A stretch of DNA of 64,000 nucleotides from positions 62,001-126,000 of the forward strand of contig JAPDQK010000001.1 in NCBI GenBank assembly GCA_034505955.1. Reading direction: 5' to 3'. Origin of the DNA: Zhuqueibacter pondensis. GTDB lineage: Bacteria > Zhuqueibacterota > Zhuqueibacteria > Zhuqueibacterales > Zhuqueibacteraceae. A program made the translations under genes and the position numbers. Every line of letters begins with the position of its first letter. The first letter of the stretch is position 1. The notes under the pieces were generated by a model that made no database searches, was not told where the DNA came from, and saw only the letters and a program-made list of their open reading frames with translations. Positions 1 through 9,021 of the stretch are shown in pieces.

Positions 1-2
1 CA

Positions 3-125
3 GGGATATCAGGAGTGTCTCTTTTGATCTATGACCTCGTATCGGCCGTTGCGATGTGGGGGGTCGTTGCTGCTGTCGCCGTGGCTAACCCCGGGCAGCT
101 CTCGCAACAACCGCTGAGCAAATAA
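3..125 (+). CDS. C-terminal end of a probable membrane protein (partial)
   Basis: An open frame enters the window from the left and ends at a TAA at 123-125, giving 41 residues. They form one hydrophobic stretch (LIYDLVSAVAMWGVVAAVAV) followed by a short polar tail ending PLSK. This reads like the last transmembrane helix of a transporter, but the family cannot be named from so little. It lies on the same strand as the following DUF362 gene, about 200 bases upstream. The spacer between them shows nothing clear beyond the ribosome-binding site of the next gene. A chance open frame is possible. Confidence 0.4.
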   Translation, partial: GISGVSLLIYDLVSAVAMWGVVAAVAVANPGQLSQQPLSK

Positions 126-330
126 AAAAGGACGCATCTTGATAAACCTCTTTAAGAAACAAAAAGGGATGAGCATCGTCGGGCAAGGCGGGAAAATCAT
201 CCTTTTTATAAAGCAAGGGTTGATCGGATGGTTCCATTTAGAAAACCTTCCGGAACAGGGCAGCAAGAGCTGAAGACGGTGCGAACGCTCTTGCTCATCT
301 GCGGTATTTTGTCTTTCAAAGGAGATTCTC

Positions 331-2337
331 ATGCAACTCATACACAATGACCACACCGGTGAGAAAATGGAGCAGTTTTACACCACACCAAAACAGAGCG
401 ACCTCAACAGGTCCTCAAATGGCTGGTCGAGACTATTGTTTCCATTTATCGGCATCGCTTCCTTGCTCTGGTTTTTGATCCGCGTTATTCCCAAACCCAG
501 TCGCGCAACTTATCCATGCATGAAGGTCGCCGCGCCCATTGCCTCGAGCTTTGTGATCTGGCTGATTGGTCTGGTGACCTCGAGCCTGGCGTTTGCAAAA
601 GCGAGGCAAACCTGGCGGCAATCGCGGTATTGGATCGCCGGTACATTCGCGGTTCTGGGACTCATCGGAATGTTGTGGACGACGACCGCACCGAACAAAC
701 CGGTTCAGGCGAGTTATTCCGATTTCGTTCCTGAACCCAACCAGCCCATCGGCACGGCCAAGGGCATTTTTCCGGGCCGCGTGGTCTGGGTATGGAATCC
801 TGATGCCACCAACGAAAATTGCAATCCCGCTTCGTATGGCCACAGTTGGTTCATGCCGGAGAATAACAACCAGGTCGTGATCGACAAAATGCTCTCCGAC
901 GGAATCAAGGCTCTCACTGGCGCTTCCACCGATGCCGCTGCCTGGGACGCCATCTTCAAGTTCCACAATCAAGAGCGTGGCAAGGGGAACGTGGGCTATC
1001 AAAAAGGCGAAAAGATTTTCATCAAGACCAACGCGACCAGCTCTTGGAGCGGCAATTTCAGCACCCGCGACCTTTCTGCCGTCAACAACTTTTATTATGG
1101 TGTGGCGGAAACCTCTCCGGAGTTGGTGCTGTCGGTGTTGAGGCAGCTCGTCAACGTGGTCGGCGTGGCGCAGAGCGACATCTACATCGGCGATCCGATC
1201 AAGCACATCTACAAACATGCCTTCGATCTCTGGCAGCCGGAATTTCCGAATGTTCACTACATGGACTTCAGTTACGGCGCCGAGAAGAATCGTGAAAAAT
1301 TTGCCTTCACGAATGCGCCCACGATCTCTTATTCTGATCGCGGCACGGTCATGACCTCCGCGGGCAGTGACAATCTCTGCACGTTGTTCGAGACCTGCGA
1401 GTACCTCATCAATATCCCGACCTTGAAAGGCCATGCCCGCGCTGGTATCACGATGTTTGCGAAAAATCATTTTGGATCGCAGAGCCGGAGCAGCGCCGCT
1501 CACCTTCACGAGGGGCTTGTCGACCCAAACCAGAATAATCCGTATCGCCAGGGCTTTGGATTGTACCGTGTGCAGGTGGATTTGATGGGCCATAAATGGT
1601 TGGGAGGGAAGTTACTGTTTTGTTTGATGGACGCGTTGTTCGCCGGCCCCGAGGCGGTCGCTCGGCCCACCAAGTGGCAGATCACTCCGTTCAAGGACGA
1701 CTGGACTTCGTCGATTTTTTTGTCCCAGGATCCGGTTGCCATTGAATCCGTTGGATACGACTTCCTCAGGGCCGAATACACCAGCACGACCCCGTATGCG
1801 TGGGTGCAGATGCAGGGGGTGGATGACTACCTGCATCAGGCCGCGGACAAATCCAACTGGCCGCAAGGTATTTCGTATGATCCTGAAAATGACGGCACCG
1901 AGATCGGCTCGCTCGGCGTGCACGAGCATTGGAACGGCGTGGACAAAAAGCAATACAGCCGGAATTTGGGAACGGGCAATGGAATCGAGTTGGTTTTTAT
2001 CGATCAGAAGCAGGTTGCCGTAAATGAGCGAATGACGGAAATGCCCGATGTGTTCAAGCTATACGCCAATTATCCGAACCCGTTCAATCCTTCTACTAAT
2101 ATCTGCTACGAGTTGTCCGAGCCGTCGTGGGTGGAGTTGACCGTGTTCAACGCTGCCGGACAGAAAATTGCGACGTTGGTTTCGGAAAGACAAAACACTG
2201 GCTCTCATACTGTGGCGTGGAACGGCACACTTTCTGATGGAACACCGGCTGCTTCGGGGTTGTACCTCTGCGCTCTGCGGGCGCAGAGCAATGGCAGGGT
2301 TCAGTCGGCAAGCGCTCAAATGTTGTTGATGAGATAG
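331..2337 (+). CDS. DUF362 membrane/surface protein with T9SS sorting domain (paralogue A)
   Basis: Protein of 668 residues; AGGAG lies 6 bases before the ATG. Residues about 35-120 hold three hydrophobic segments, with the conserved link IPKPSRATYPCMKVAAP between the first two. After them comes a DUF362 domain (about 130-545) with marks shared by the two paralogues at 33.5 and 35.6 kb: GRVVW.WNPDATNENC, EKIFIKTNA, a GDP motif, and VDLMGHKWLGG. The last ~80 residues are a T9SS type A sorting domain (NYPNPFNPST). DUF362 has no assigned activity; some members carry 4Fe-4S motifs, but no CxxCxxC is seen here. Only the PYPC and NENC cysteines are obviously conserved. Three membrane spans plus a T9SS domain, without a normal signal peptide, is an odd combination. 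Role unknown; likely exposed on the periplasmic or outer face. Confidence 0.85.
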   Translation: MQLIHNDHTGEKMEQFYTTPKQSDLNRSSNGWSRLLFPFIGIASLLWFLIRVIPKPSRATYPCMKVAAPIASSFVIWLIGLVTSSLAFAKARQTWRQSRYWIAGTFAVLGLIGMLWTTTAPNKPVQASYSDFVPEPNQPIGTAKGIFPGRVVWVWNPDATNENCNPASYGHSWFMPENNNQVVIDKMLSDGIKALTGASTDAAAWDAIFKFHNQERGKGNVGYQKGEKIFIKTNATSSWSGNFSTRDLSAVNNFYYGVAETSPELVLSVLRQLVNVVGVAQSDIYIGDPIKHIYKHAFDLWQPEFPNVHYMDFSYGAEKNREKFAFTNAPTISYSDRGTVMTSAGSDNLCTLFETCEYLINIPTLKGHARAGITMFAKNHFGSQSRSSAAHLHEGLVDPNQNNPYRQGFGLYRVQVDLMGHKWLGGKLLFCLMDALFAGPEAVARPTKWQITPFKDDWTSSIFLSQDPVAIESVGYDFLRAEYTSTTPYAWVQMQGVDDYLHQAADKSNWPQGISYDPENDGTEIGSLGVHEHWNGVDKKQYSRNLGTGNGIELVFIDQKQVAVNERMTEMPDVFKLYANYPNPFNPSTNICYELSEPSWVELTVFNAAGQKIATLVSERQNTGSHTVAWNGTLSDGTPAASGLYLCALRAQSNGRVQSASAQMLLMR

Positions 2338-2543
2338 GTAATGGGGGAGACGAATCCGTTTTTGATTTGTTCGTGAATGTCGTTAACGGTGGCTTCTCCC
2401 CAATATTTTTCGACCTCAAGAATCATGTCGACCTCGCCACGTTCCTGAGCAACGACAAAACGAGTGGCTTGGCTGATTCCCAGTTGTTGGACGAGAAACT
2501 CCCCACCCTTGCGAATCAAATCGGGTGAGACTGAGTGTTGCAT
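2316..2543 (-). CDS. Small hypothetical protein downstream of a mazF-like gene
   Basis: Reading frame of 75 residues starting 6 bases after the stop of the mazF-like pseudogene, so probably the third gene of that minus-strand operon. Its end overlaps the 3' end of the convergent DUF362 gene by 22 bases. The sequence is amphipathic and charged (for example LGISQATRFVVAQERGEVD and KYWGEATVNDIHEQIKNG), as expected for a small soluble helical protein. I do not recognise a named family. Its position after a toxin gene suggests an accessory of the toxin-antitoxin locus, which is inference. No membrane segment or signal peptide is visible. Confidence 0.55.
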   Translation of the reverse strand: MQHSVSPDLIRKGGEFLVQQLGISQATRFVVAQERGEVDMILEVEKYWGEATVNDIHEQIKNGFVSPITYLINNI

Positions 2544-2548
2544 GGCTT

Positions 2549-2897
2549 TTACAACCCAAAAGTGAATTTGATGGCAGCTTTCAAAGCATCCAAATCGGAG
2601 TAGGCGCCCAGCTTGCGATGAATTTCAGAGGCACGGATGGTGGCAAGATTATCGGTTATGATCACAGAATTGCTGGTTAATCCCGTTGCTTGGCCGATTG
2701 GTGTCGTGATGTCAACAAAGATGCGGCTGGCATGCCCTCGCCCCGCAAGATTGGTCGTGATCATGCCGATAATGAGTTGGTCAAGATTTGTTTTCAAATT
2801 GACTTTTTGGAGAACGATGCCCCAGGCGTTTTTTCACAGTGAGCAGATTGGAGTCCGGAAACCATATCGAGACAATATCGCCTTGTTTAAAGCTCAT
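2549..2897 (-). pseudogene. MazF/PemK-like mRNA interferase toxin, frameshifted
   Basis: The start (ATG at 2897, GGAGG 6 bases upstream) reads MSFKQGDIVSIWFPDSN and then VKKRLG, typical of the MazF/PemK N-terminus. The rest lies in another frame: IVLQKVNLKTNLDQLIIG, then ITTNLAGRGHASRIF and SVIITDNLATIRASEI, the classic second half of MazF. Deleting one base in the C run at 2820-2823 (G run on the coding strand) restores one frame of 116 codons. MazF family members are sequence-specific endoribonucleases. The gene overlaps the end of the upstream antitoxin by 11 bases, as usual in TA operons. A sequencing indel is the alternative, but the antitoxin is also broken. Confidence 0.8.
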
Positions 2898-3122
2898 CAT
2901 ATGCCTCCATGCCTGGAGCATTCCAAACGTCCTCGAAGGTCTTCAAACGCGCTCTCAGATTGGCAGCTTGTTCACGGGTTAAACCGGCTTGCTCTAATGT
3001 GATACCCTGCTTCGGCAGACGGTCTTTTAGGAACATCACAAAATCAAACACCTCTCTTATTTTTCTTCGGGCAGGATAAGCAGGCTATCGACGATTTGCT
3101 CGGCATAATCTTGTGTTGACAT
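2887..3122 (-). pseudogene. Antitoxin partner of the MazF-like toxin, frameshifted
   Basis: Starts at ATG 3122 with GGAGG 7 bases upstream and reads MSTQDYAEQIVDSL.ILPEEK, then hits TAA. One extra A in the A5 run (plus-strand T run 3060-3064) would let the frame continue as IREVFDFVMFLKDRL, then GLTREQAANLRARLKTFEDV and WNAPGMEAYDEL, 79 codons in total. This pattern resembles small antitoxins found next to MazF/PemK toxins (DUF2281-like), which neutralise the toxin and often repress their own operon. The stop overlaps the toxin start. Family assignment is moderate; the frameshift is directly visible. About 100 bases upstream separate it from the divergent GH94 gene. Confidence 0.7.
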
Positions 3123-3225
3123 GGTCCGTCCTCCATCACTATATTTGTCTCGGTGACTTCGTTCTTCAAATTAAATATAGTCATCAAATCCGTTTTTTTT
3201 CAAAGCAAAAATTATCGGAGCAATT

Positions 3226-5670
3226 ATGACCTACGGCATCTTTGACGACAACAACCGCGAATACGTGATCACCCGGCCGGACACCCCGCTGCCCTGGATC
3301 AATTATCTGGGTTGCGAGGCGTATTTTGGAATTATCTCGAATACGGCAGGCGGATATTCGTTCTACCGCGATGCCCGGTTGCGCCGCTTGACGCGCTATC
3401 GCTACAACAACGCGCCATTTGATTTTGGCGGGCGTTACATTTACTTGCGCGACAATGCAAATGGTGCGTTCTGGTCTCCTTCCTGGCAGCCAACGCGAAA
3501 TGAAATCGAAGATTATTCCTGCCGGCACGGCATGGGTTACAGTGTCATCGGTTCCACCTTCAAGCGCATCAAGGCCGAGACGCTCTACTTCGTTCCGCTC
3601 GGAGAGAATCTCGAAATCTGGCAGCTCAGTGTCACCAACCTGCGCCGGAGGCCGGCGCAGTTGTCGGTTTTTTCCAGCATCGAGTTTTGCCTTTGGGATG
3701 CGCAGGATGATGCCACCAACTTCCAGCGCAATTTCAGCACCGGCGAGGTGGAAATCGAGGACGGCGTGATTTATCACAAAACCGAATATCGCGAGCGCCG
3801 GGATCATTTTGCCTTTTTTGCCTGCTCGCATCAACTGGCCGGATACGATACCCAGCGCGACGTCTTTCTCGGTCCGTATCGGAGTTGGGACAATCCGGCA
3901 GCGGTGGAACGCGGGCGTTCGTTCAACTCTGTGGTTCACGGCTGGGCGCCGATGGGATCGCATCATGTCAAACTCAATTTGAAACCGGGTGAGACCAAGC
4001 AGGTCATCTTTCTGCTGGGCTATCACGAGAATCCCAAAGACCAGAAATTCGACCCGCCGGATTCGCAGACCATCAATAAACAGACGGTCAAGCCCGTCAT
4101 TGCAAAGTACCTGAAACCGGCGGCGGTGCAAGAGGCGTTTGATTCGCTCCGCCGATATTGGGACCAGTTGCTCGGTATTTATCAGGCCAAGACTCCCGAC
4201 CGGCACACCAATCGCATGGTCAACATCTGGAACGCGTATCAATGCATGGCAACTTTCAACATGTCGCGGTCAGCGTCGTTTTATGAATCTGGCATCGGAC
4301 GCGGCTTGGGATTCCGCGACTCCAATCAGGACTTGCTGGGCTTCGTGCACATGGTGCCAAAACGCGCCCGTGAGCGAATACTTGATTTGGCAGCCACGCA
4401 ACTCGAAACCGGCGGCGCCTATCACCAATACCAGCCGCTCACCAAACGCGGCAACAATGATATTGGCAGCAATTTCAACGACGACCCGTTGTGGCTGATC
4501 CTTGGCGTCGCTGCCTATATAAAGGAAACGGATGACTGGACGATCCTCGACGAGCCGGTGCCTTATGACAACCAGCCCGGGAGCGAGACGCCGCTGTATG
4601 AGCACCTCGAGCGGAGTTTACGCTACACGCTTGACCGGCTCGGGCCGCACGGATTGCCGCTCATTGGCCGAGCCGACTGGAACGACTGTCTCAACCTCAA
4701 CTGTTTCTCCGACACGCCGGGACAGTCCTTTCAAACCACGACGAATAAGGAGGGCAAAGTCGCGGAATCAGTTTTCATTGCCGGCATGTTCGTTCTCGCG
4801 GCGCGTGAGCTGGCGGATATTGCCGAACGCCGCGGATTGAAATCTGACGCGGAAAATTATCGGAAAGCAGCCGTGCAGATGGACAAAACGGTTCATGAAC
4901 ATGGCTGGGATGGCGAATGGTTCGTGCGCGCTTACGACGATTTCGGCAGGAAGGTTGGGTCAAAAGAGTGTGAAGAAGGAAAAATTTTCATTGAACCGCA
5001 AGGCTTTTGTGTATTGGCAGGGATCGGTCTGGAGGATGGCCTGGCGCAAAAGGCGTTGGATTCGGTCAACAAGTTTTTGGCCACCAAGCATGGGATCATG
5101 CTGCAACAGCCGGCATATTCGAAGTATTATTTACATCTGGGAGAGATCTCTTCATATCCGCCTGGATATAAAGAGAACGCCGGCATCTTCTGTCACAACA
5201 ATCCCTGGATCATCATCGCCGAGACCCTGGTGGGCAACGGCGACCGTGCGTTTGATTATTATCTCCGCATCAATCCCTCGGCCCGCGAAAAGATCAGTCA
5301 CCTCCATCGCTGCGAGCCGTATGTCTACGCGCAGATGATTGCCGGGAAAGATGCGCCGACCCACGGCGAGGCCAAGAATTCCTGGCTCACCGGCACCGCG
5401 GCATGGAACTATGTGGCCATTACCCAATTCATTTTGGGGATTCGCCCAACTTATGAAGGACTCATGGTGGCGCCGGTGATTCCCGCCAAATGGAAAGGTT
5501 TTTCTGTAAGCCGTGTCTTTCAGGGAGTGCGCTATGACATCACGGTCAGACGTGAAGGCGAAGGCAACCACGTGCGACTGATCGTGGATGGACAAGCGAT
5601 CGAGGGGAACGTGATTCCCAAACCGGCTGCGGGAGTTACTCAGGTGACGGTCGAGGCGGTGTTGAGTTGA
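3226..5670 (+). CDS. GH94 glycoside phosphorylase, cellobiose phosphorylase type
   Basis: Protein of 814 residues, the usual length of GH94 cellobiose phosphorylases; GGAG lies 5 bases before the ATG. It begins with the family-typical N-terminal beta-sandwich (MTYGIFDD, then YVITRPDTPLPWINYLG). The (alpha/alpha)6 catalytic domain contains SRSASFYESGIGRGLGFRD, then RDSNQD, and GRADWNDCLNLNCFSDT. By comparison with characterised members, Asp487 (the second Asp of DWND) is the catalytic acid. There is no signal peptide, so it acts in the cytoplasm. The predicted reaction is cellobiose + phosphate = alpha-glucose 1-phosphate + glucose, saving ATP when cello-oligosaccharides are imported. A related beta-1,4-glucan phosphorylase specificity (cellodextrin, chitobiose) is not excluded, but the motif fits cellobiose best. 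The neighbouring GH3 and GH12 genes support a beta-glucan pathway. Confidence 0.92.
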   Translation: MTYGIFDDNNREYVITRPDTPLPWINYLGCEAYFGIISNTAGGYSFYRDARLRRLTRYRYNNAPFDFGGRYIYLRDNANGAFWSPSWQPTRNEIEDYSCRHGMGYSVIGSTFKRIKAETLYFVPLGENLEIWQLSVTNLRRRPAQLSVFSSIEFCLWDAQDDATNFQRNFSTGEVEIEDGVIYHKTEYRERRDHFAFFACSHQLAGYDTQRDVFLGPYRSWDNPAAVERGRSFNSVVHGWAPMGSHHVKLNLKPGETKQVIFLLGYHENPKDQKFDPPDSQTINKQTVKPVIAKYLKPAAVQEAFDSLRRYWDQLLGIYQAKTPDRHTNRMVNIWNAYQCMATFNMSRSASFYESGIGRGLGFRDSNQDLLGFVHMVPKRARERILDLAATQLETGGAYHQYQPLTKRGNNDIGSNFNDDPLWLILGVAAYIKETDDWTILDEPVPYDNQPGSETPLYEHLERSLRYTLDRLGPHGLPLIGRADWNDCLNLNCFSDTPGQSFQTTTNKEGKVAESVFIAGMFVLAARELADIAERRGLKSDAENYRKAAVQMDKTVHEHGWDGEWFVRAYDDFGRKVGSKECEEGKIFIEPQGFCVLAGIGLEDGLAQKALDSVNKFLATKHGIMLQQPAYSKYYLHLGEISSYPPGYKENAGIFCHNNPWIIIAETLVGNGDRAFDYYLRINPSAREKISHLHRCEPYVYAQMIAGKDAPTHGEAKNSWLTGTAAWNYVAITQFILGIRPTYEGLMVAPVIPAKWKGFSVSRVFQGVRYDITVRREGEGNHVRLIVDGQAIEGNVIPKPAAGVTQVTVEAVLS

Positions 5671-5790
5671 GGGCCAGAACTAGTGAACGAGTGCAAAGAT
5701 GGCTTCCGAATCTGCGGCTTGGTCACCAGATCATCCTATGAAGCCATTAACACCACACGGTGGGCGATCCGCGAGAAGATGAAAATTTGA

Positions 5791-6138
5791 TCAAGCGGCG
5801 ATGGCCAGAATTTCCGGTGTGGCAGGGAAGGTGATATGGCCGTATCCGGTTTTGGGATCGAGCCGCAAGAAATTTGCAACTGGAGAGGAGGTAAGCATGG
5901 GCAATAATTTTTTCCTGGCTGTCGCTGTGAGTTTCTTCCACCCGTCAAACTGAACGACCGGAATCTGAGCGAGCGCACGATAGTTGATCAAGGTCAGTTG
6001 CACGAGTTTATGACGCGGCACGGAGACATAGATCAAAATCCCGTCGCGAAGCTCATAAGCCATCTGCTCTGCTTGATGCAGGCTTTCGTCAAAAATGACC
6101 TCCAGTACATCGCCTTCCGAGTCATAAGAAAGAAACAT
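5791..6138 (-). CDS. DUF2283-like small protein, partner of nuclease-like gene (copy 1)
   Basis: Reading frame of 115 residues. It opens MFLSYDSEGDVLEVIFDE, the signature of DUF2283-type proteins (a beta-rich domain with a Y-D-x-E-G-D-x-L motif). ATG 6138 is chosen because a GGAG lies 9 bases upstream and because the paralogue at 63398-63736 begins at the same point (MQLLYDEEGDVLDVIF). An ATG at 6153, right after the stop of the upstream gene, is the alternative. It directly follows the nuclease-like gene on the minus strand, so the two are co-transcribed. The C-terminus shares LDPKTGYGHI.FPA with the second copy (IDPVTHYGHIMSPA). By position it could be an antitoxin; no direct evidence. Confidence 0.75.
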   Translation of the reverse strand: MFLSYDSEGDVLEVIFDESLHQAEQMAYELRDGILIYVSVPRHKLVQLTLINYRALAQIPVVQFDGWKKLTATARKKLLPMLTSSPVANFLRLDPKTGYGHITFPATPEILAIAA

Positions 6139-6154
6139 GTAATTTTTCTCCATT

Positions 6155-6439
6155 TTATTTGGGATAAGCAGTGACAACAAAATTATTCGGTTGATCTTTT
6201 TGTCGGCGAAATACAACAACAACTTCAATCGCACTAAACCGACCCAAGAAACGAACAGATTTCGTGTAATAGAATTTATCGAGAATCGCCGGGTCTTGTC
6301 TGCGTTTCCCGGATCGAATTGTGCTCAACACTTCCGCGCGATGACCATTCAATTGACGATGAGCTTTAACGATGTGATTCCATCTCTCGTCTGTCAAGTA
6401 GATCGTGTTGCCAAATCGATCTTGGACTTCATCGCGCAT
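6155..6439 (-). CDS. Small BECR/RelE-like nuclease domain protein, putative toxin (copy 1)
   Basis: A 94-residue protein with DRFGNTIYLTDERWNHIVKAH, a basic helix region (RSGKRRQDP), IEVVVVFRR, and the ending PNNFVVTAYPK. This arrangement (ERW.HI..H, then a strand with a final TAYP) resembles small RNase-like toxins of the barnase-EndoU-ColicinE5/D-RelE (BECR) group. A close paralogue runs off the right end of the window (63742-64000). The start at ATG 6439 is uncertain; a TTG at 6523 would add 28 residues rich in Arg and Gln without a clear ribosome-binding site. It stands 16 bases upstream of the DUF2283-like gene. Together they form a repeated two-gene module and a candidate TA system. Enzymatic activity is inference. 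Confidence 0.65.
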   Translation of the reverse strand: MRDEVQDRFGNTIYLTDERWNHIVKAHRQLNGHRAEVLSTIRSGKRRQDPAILDKFYYTKSVRFLGRFSAIEVVVVFRRQKDQPNNFVVTAYPK

Positions 6440-6665
6440 TATATGCTGAGGGTTGAGTTGATTCCATGCCTGCTTTTGTCGTCTTTGTTGAATAAATTTA
6501 ACTGATCTAATAATCAATCGCAAACAAAATTTTTAGGGAATCGTTCTACGCCGGTAAAACTCCTTTTTAATGGTTTTGCCAAAAAATCGTTTTGCTTTTA
6601 TTTGGCGACATCATCACAGTTAAAAAAGGTGCTCCAAACTCGGCACTTTCAGGGAGAGAGTTCAC

Positions 6666-8987
6666 ATGCGCATTTTCAAATTCATGTTCGTTTTCCTTTT
6701 CATCTCCCTCGTGGCATTTGCCGGCGATGAAAAGCCCAAGTACAAAAACTCCGCCTTACCAATTGAAGAGCGCGTCGAAGATCTCATCAAGCGCATGACG
6801 CTGGAAGAAAAAGTCGGGCAGCTCGTTTCTTTCTTCGCGCGCGACACCAGCGCTTTTGACGACAACGGGAATTTTGTCAGCCCTCAGGATACCGCCATAC
6901 TCAATCGCGGTGTCGGTGCCTTCAGCGCACGCAGTCTCTGGCGCAGCAAATCCGCCCGCCATCGCGCGCAATGTATCAACGGCATTCAAAAATACATGCT
7001 CGAGAAGACGCGCTTGGGCATTCCGGTTCTCATGTTCAGCGAAGCCCTGCACGGCCTGATGATACCGGGCGCCACCAGTTTTCCGCAGGCCATCGCGTTG
7101 GGCAGCACGTGGGACACTACTCTCGTCGAGCAGATATTTGCCGTGGCCGCGCGCGAGGGCCGCTCACGCGGCACGCGGCAGGTTTTATCTCCCGTGCTGG
7201 ATTTGGCGCGCGACCCGCGCTGGGGAAGAACCGAAGAATGCTACAGCGAAGATCCGTATCTCGTTTCCCGTCTCGGCATGGCGGCGGTTTTCGGTTTTCA
7301 GGGCCGGGGCAAAATCTTGGGCAAAAATAATCTCGCCGTTACGTTGAAACATTTTGCCGGGCATGGCCAATCCGAGGGCGGCAGAAATATCGCTCCCGTC
7401 AATTATTCGGAACGAGTTTTTCGCGAAACCCATCTTTATCCGTTCGAGATGGCGATCAAGCGCGCCCATGCCCTCTCGGTAATGGCCTCGTACAACGAAT
7501 GGGACGGCGTTCCCAATCACGTCAATCGCAAACTGTTGACCGATATTTTGCGCCAGGAGTGGGGCTTCAACGGCTATGTCATGAGCGACGGCGGCGGCAT
7601 GGACGTTACCTGGCGCGATCACCGTGCCGCCGCGGATATGGCGGAATCCGGCGTCCTCTCCGTGATGGCCGGCATCGATTTCGAGCTGGGCAGTGGCGCA
7701 TGTTTCAGGCCGTTGGTTGATCAGGTCAGGAAAGGCAATCTCTCCGAAGAGCACATCACCCGCGCTGCGAAGAATGTCCTGCGCGTGAAATTCACTGCCG
7801 GACTTTTTGATGATCCTTATATCGACCTCGAGAGCATGGATAAGGTTTACAACACCCAAGAGCACAAAGCCCTGGCCTTGGAAGCGGCGCACGAAGCCAT
7901 GGTGCTGCTGAAGAATGAGAACAACACCCTGCCTTTTGATGCTGCAGAAATAAAAACTCTGGCGGTGATCGGCCCCAATGCGCCGGATATTCATCTCGGT
8001 GGATATTCGCCCTGGCCCATGCAAGGTGTGAGCGTGTTGCAAGGCATGCGAGAATTTGCCGGTGGCAAATTCAAAGTGATTTATGCCGAAGGCTGCAAAT
8101 TGACCCTCAACAAGGAATGTCACTGGCAGGTGAACGAAAATCCGATTTTGGGTGATCCGGAAACCGACCGGAAATTGATTGCTGAAGCGGTGAAGGTCGC
8201 CCAACAAAGCGATGCCGTGGTTTTGGTATTGGGTGAAAATGAATTGCTCTGCCGCGAAGCCTGGAGTGAATCGCATTTGGGTGATCGTGATAATCTGGAT
8301 CTGGTCGGCAGGCAAAACGAGCTGGCCGAAGCGATCTTCAAAACCGGCAAGCCGGTGGTCGTGTTGTTGATCAACGGGCGTCCCATCACCATCAACTACT
8401 TGCAGCAAAATGCTCCGGCCATCATCGAGTGTTGGTATTTAGGGCAGGAAACCGGTCACGCCGTAGCCGATGTGATTTTTGGAAAAGTCAATCCCAGCGG
8501 CAAGCTTCCGGTGACCTTCCCGCGTTCGGTGGGACAGTTGCCCTGTTATTACAACAAAAAGCCCAGCCTGTTTCGCGAATACGTTTTGGCAGAATCCACG
8601 CCCCTGTATCCCTTCGGTTTCGGAATGAGCTACACCACATTCGAATACAAGAATTTGAAAATAACTCCTGCAGAAATACCGGTGGGCGGCACGGCAGAAG
8701 TCACGGTGGAGGTGACCAACACCGGCAAAATGAAAGGCGATGAAATCGTGCAGCTTTATATTCATGATGTGATCAGTCTCCCCACCCGGCCGGTGAAAGA
8801 ATTGAAGGATTTTGCCAGAATTACGCTGAATCCGGGAGAAACCAAAACGGTGAAATTTACCTTCGCTCCGGAAAAACTCGAGGCCTTTGATTTGGATATG
8901 AAAAGAGTGGTGCAACCGGGTGAATTCGAAATCATGGTGGGAAAGAATTCGGTGGAGGTGTTGATGGATACGCTGACGGTAAAATGA
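6666..8987 (+). CDS. GH3 beta-glucosidase, exported
   Basis: Protein of 773 residues with an N-terminal signal peptide (MRIFKFMFVFLFISLVAFAG), so periplasmic or surface. The GH3 N-terminal TIM barrel includes KRMTLEEKVGQL, SPVLDLARDPRWGRTEECYSED, KHFAGHGQSEGGRN and YVMSDGGGMD. Asp308 in MSDG is the expected catalytic nucleophile. The alpha/beta sandwich domain has VVLLINGRP and GKVNPSGKLPVTFPRS. The C-terminal fibronectin-III-like domain ends around ETKTVKFTF. Length and order match BglX-type beta-glucosidases. The family hydrolyses terminal beta-linked glucose (sometimes xylose) from oligosaccharides. With GH12 and GH94 nearby, cello- or xyloglucan oligosaccharides are likely substrates. A purine-rich GGGAGAGAG precedes the ATG. 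The upstream spacer contains one GTTTTGCC intergenic motif. Confidence 0.93.
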   Translation: MRIFKFMFVFLFISLVAFAGDEKPKYKNSALPIEERVEDLIKRMTLEEKVGQLVSFFARDTSAFDDNGNFVSPQDTAILNRGVGAFSARSLWRSKSARHRAQCINGIQKYMLEKTRLGIPVLMFSEALHGLMIPGATSFPQAIALGSTWDTTLVEQIFAVAAREGRSRGTRQVLSPVLDLARDPRWGRTEECYSEDPYLVSRLGMAAVFGFQGRGKILGKNNLAVTLKHFAGHGQSEGGRNIAPVNYSERVFRETHLYPFEMAIKRAHALSVMASYNEWDGVPNHVNRKLLTDILRQEWGFNGYVMSDGGGMDVTWRDHRAAADMAESGVLSVMAGIDFELGSGACFRPLVDQVRKGNLSEEHITRAAKNVLRVKFTAGLFDDPYIDLESMDKVYNTQEHKALALEAAHEAMVLLKNENNTLPFDAAEIKTLAVIGPNAPDIHLGGYSPWPMQGVSVLQGMREFAGGKFKVIYAEGCKLTLNKECHWQVNENPILGDPETDRKLIAEAVKVAQQSDAVVLVLGENELLCREAWSESHLGDRDNLDLVGRQNELAEAIFKTGKPVVVLLINGRPITINYLQQNAPAIIECWYLGQETGHAVADVIFGKVNPSGKLPVTFPRSVGQLPCYYNKKPSLFREYVLAESTPLYPFGFGMSYTTFEYKNLKITPAEIPVGGTAEVTVEVTNTGKMKGDEIVQLYIHDVISLPTRPVKELKDFARITLNPGETKTVKFTFAPEKLEAFDLDMKRVVQPGEFEIMVGKNSVEVLMDTLTVK

Positions 8988-9021
8988 ACACTGACTGAAG
9001 CAAAGGTTCACTAAACCGCGT

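Noticed and set aside
9..356. Minus-strand open frame of 115 codons at the left edge
   Set aside because: Covers the promoter and start of the DUF362 gene; composition is not protein-like, and the plus frame 3-125 reads better.
433..1593. Minus-strand open frame of 386 codons
   Set aside because: It lies wholly opposite the DUF362 gene, has no domain pattern, and is Arg/His rich as expected for an antisense shadow.
7185..8408. Minus-strand open frame of 407 codons
   Set aside because: Antisense to the GH3 gene, without motifs or ribosome-binding site.
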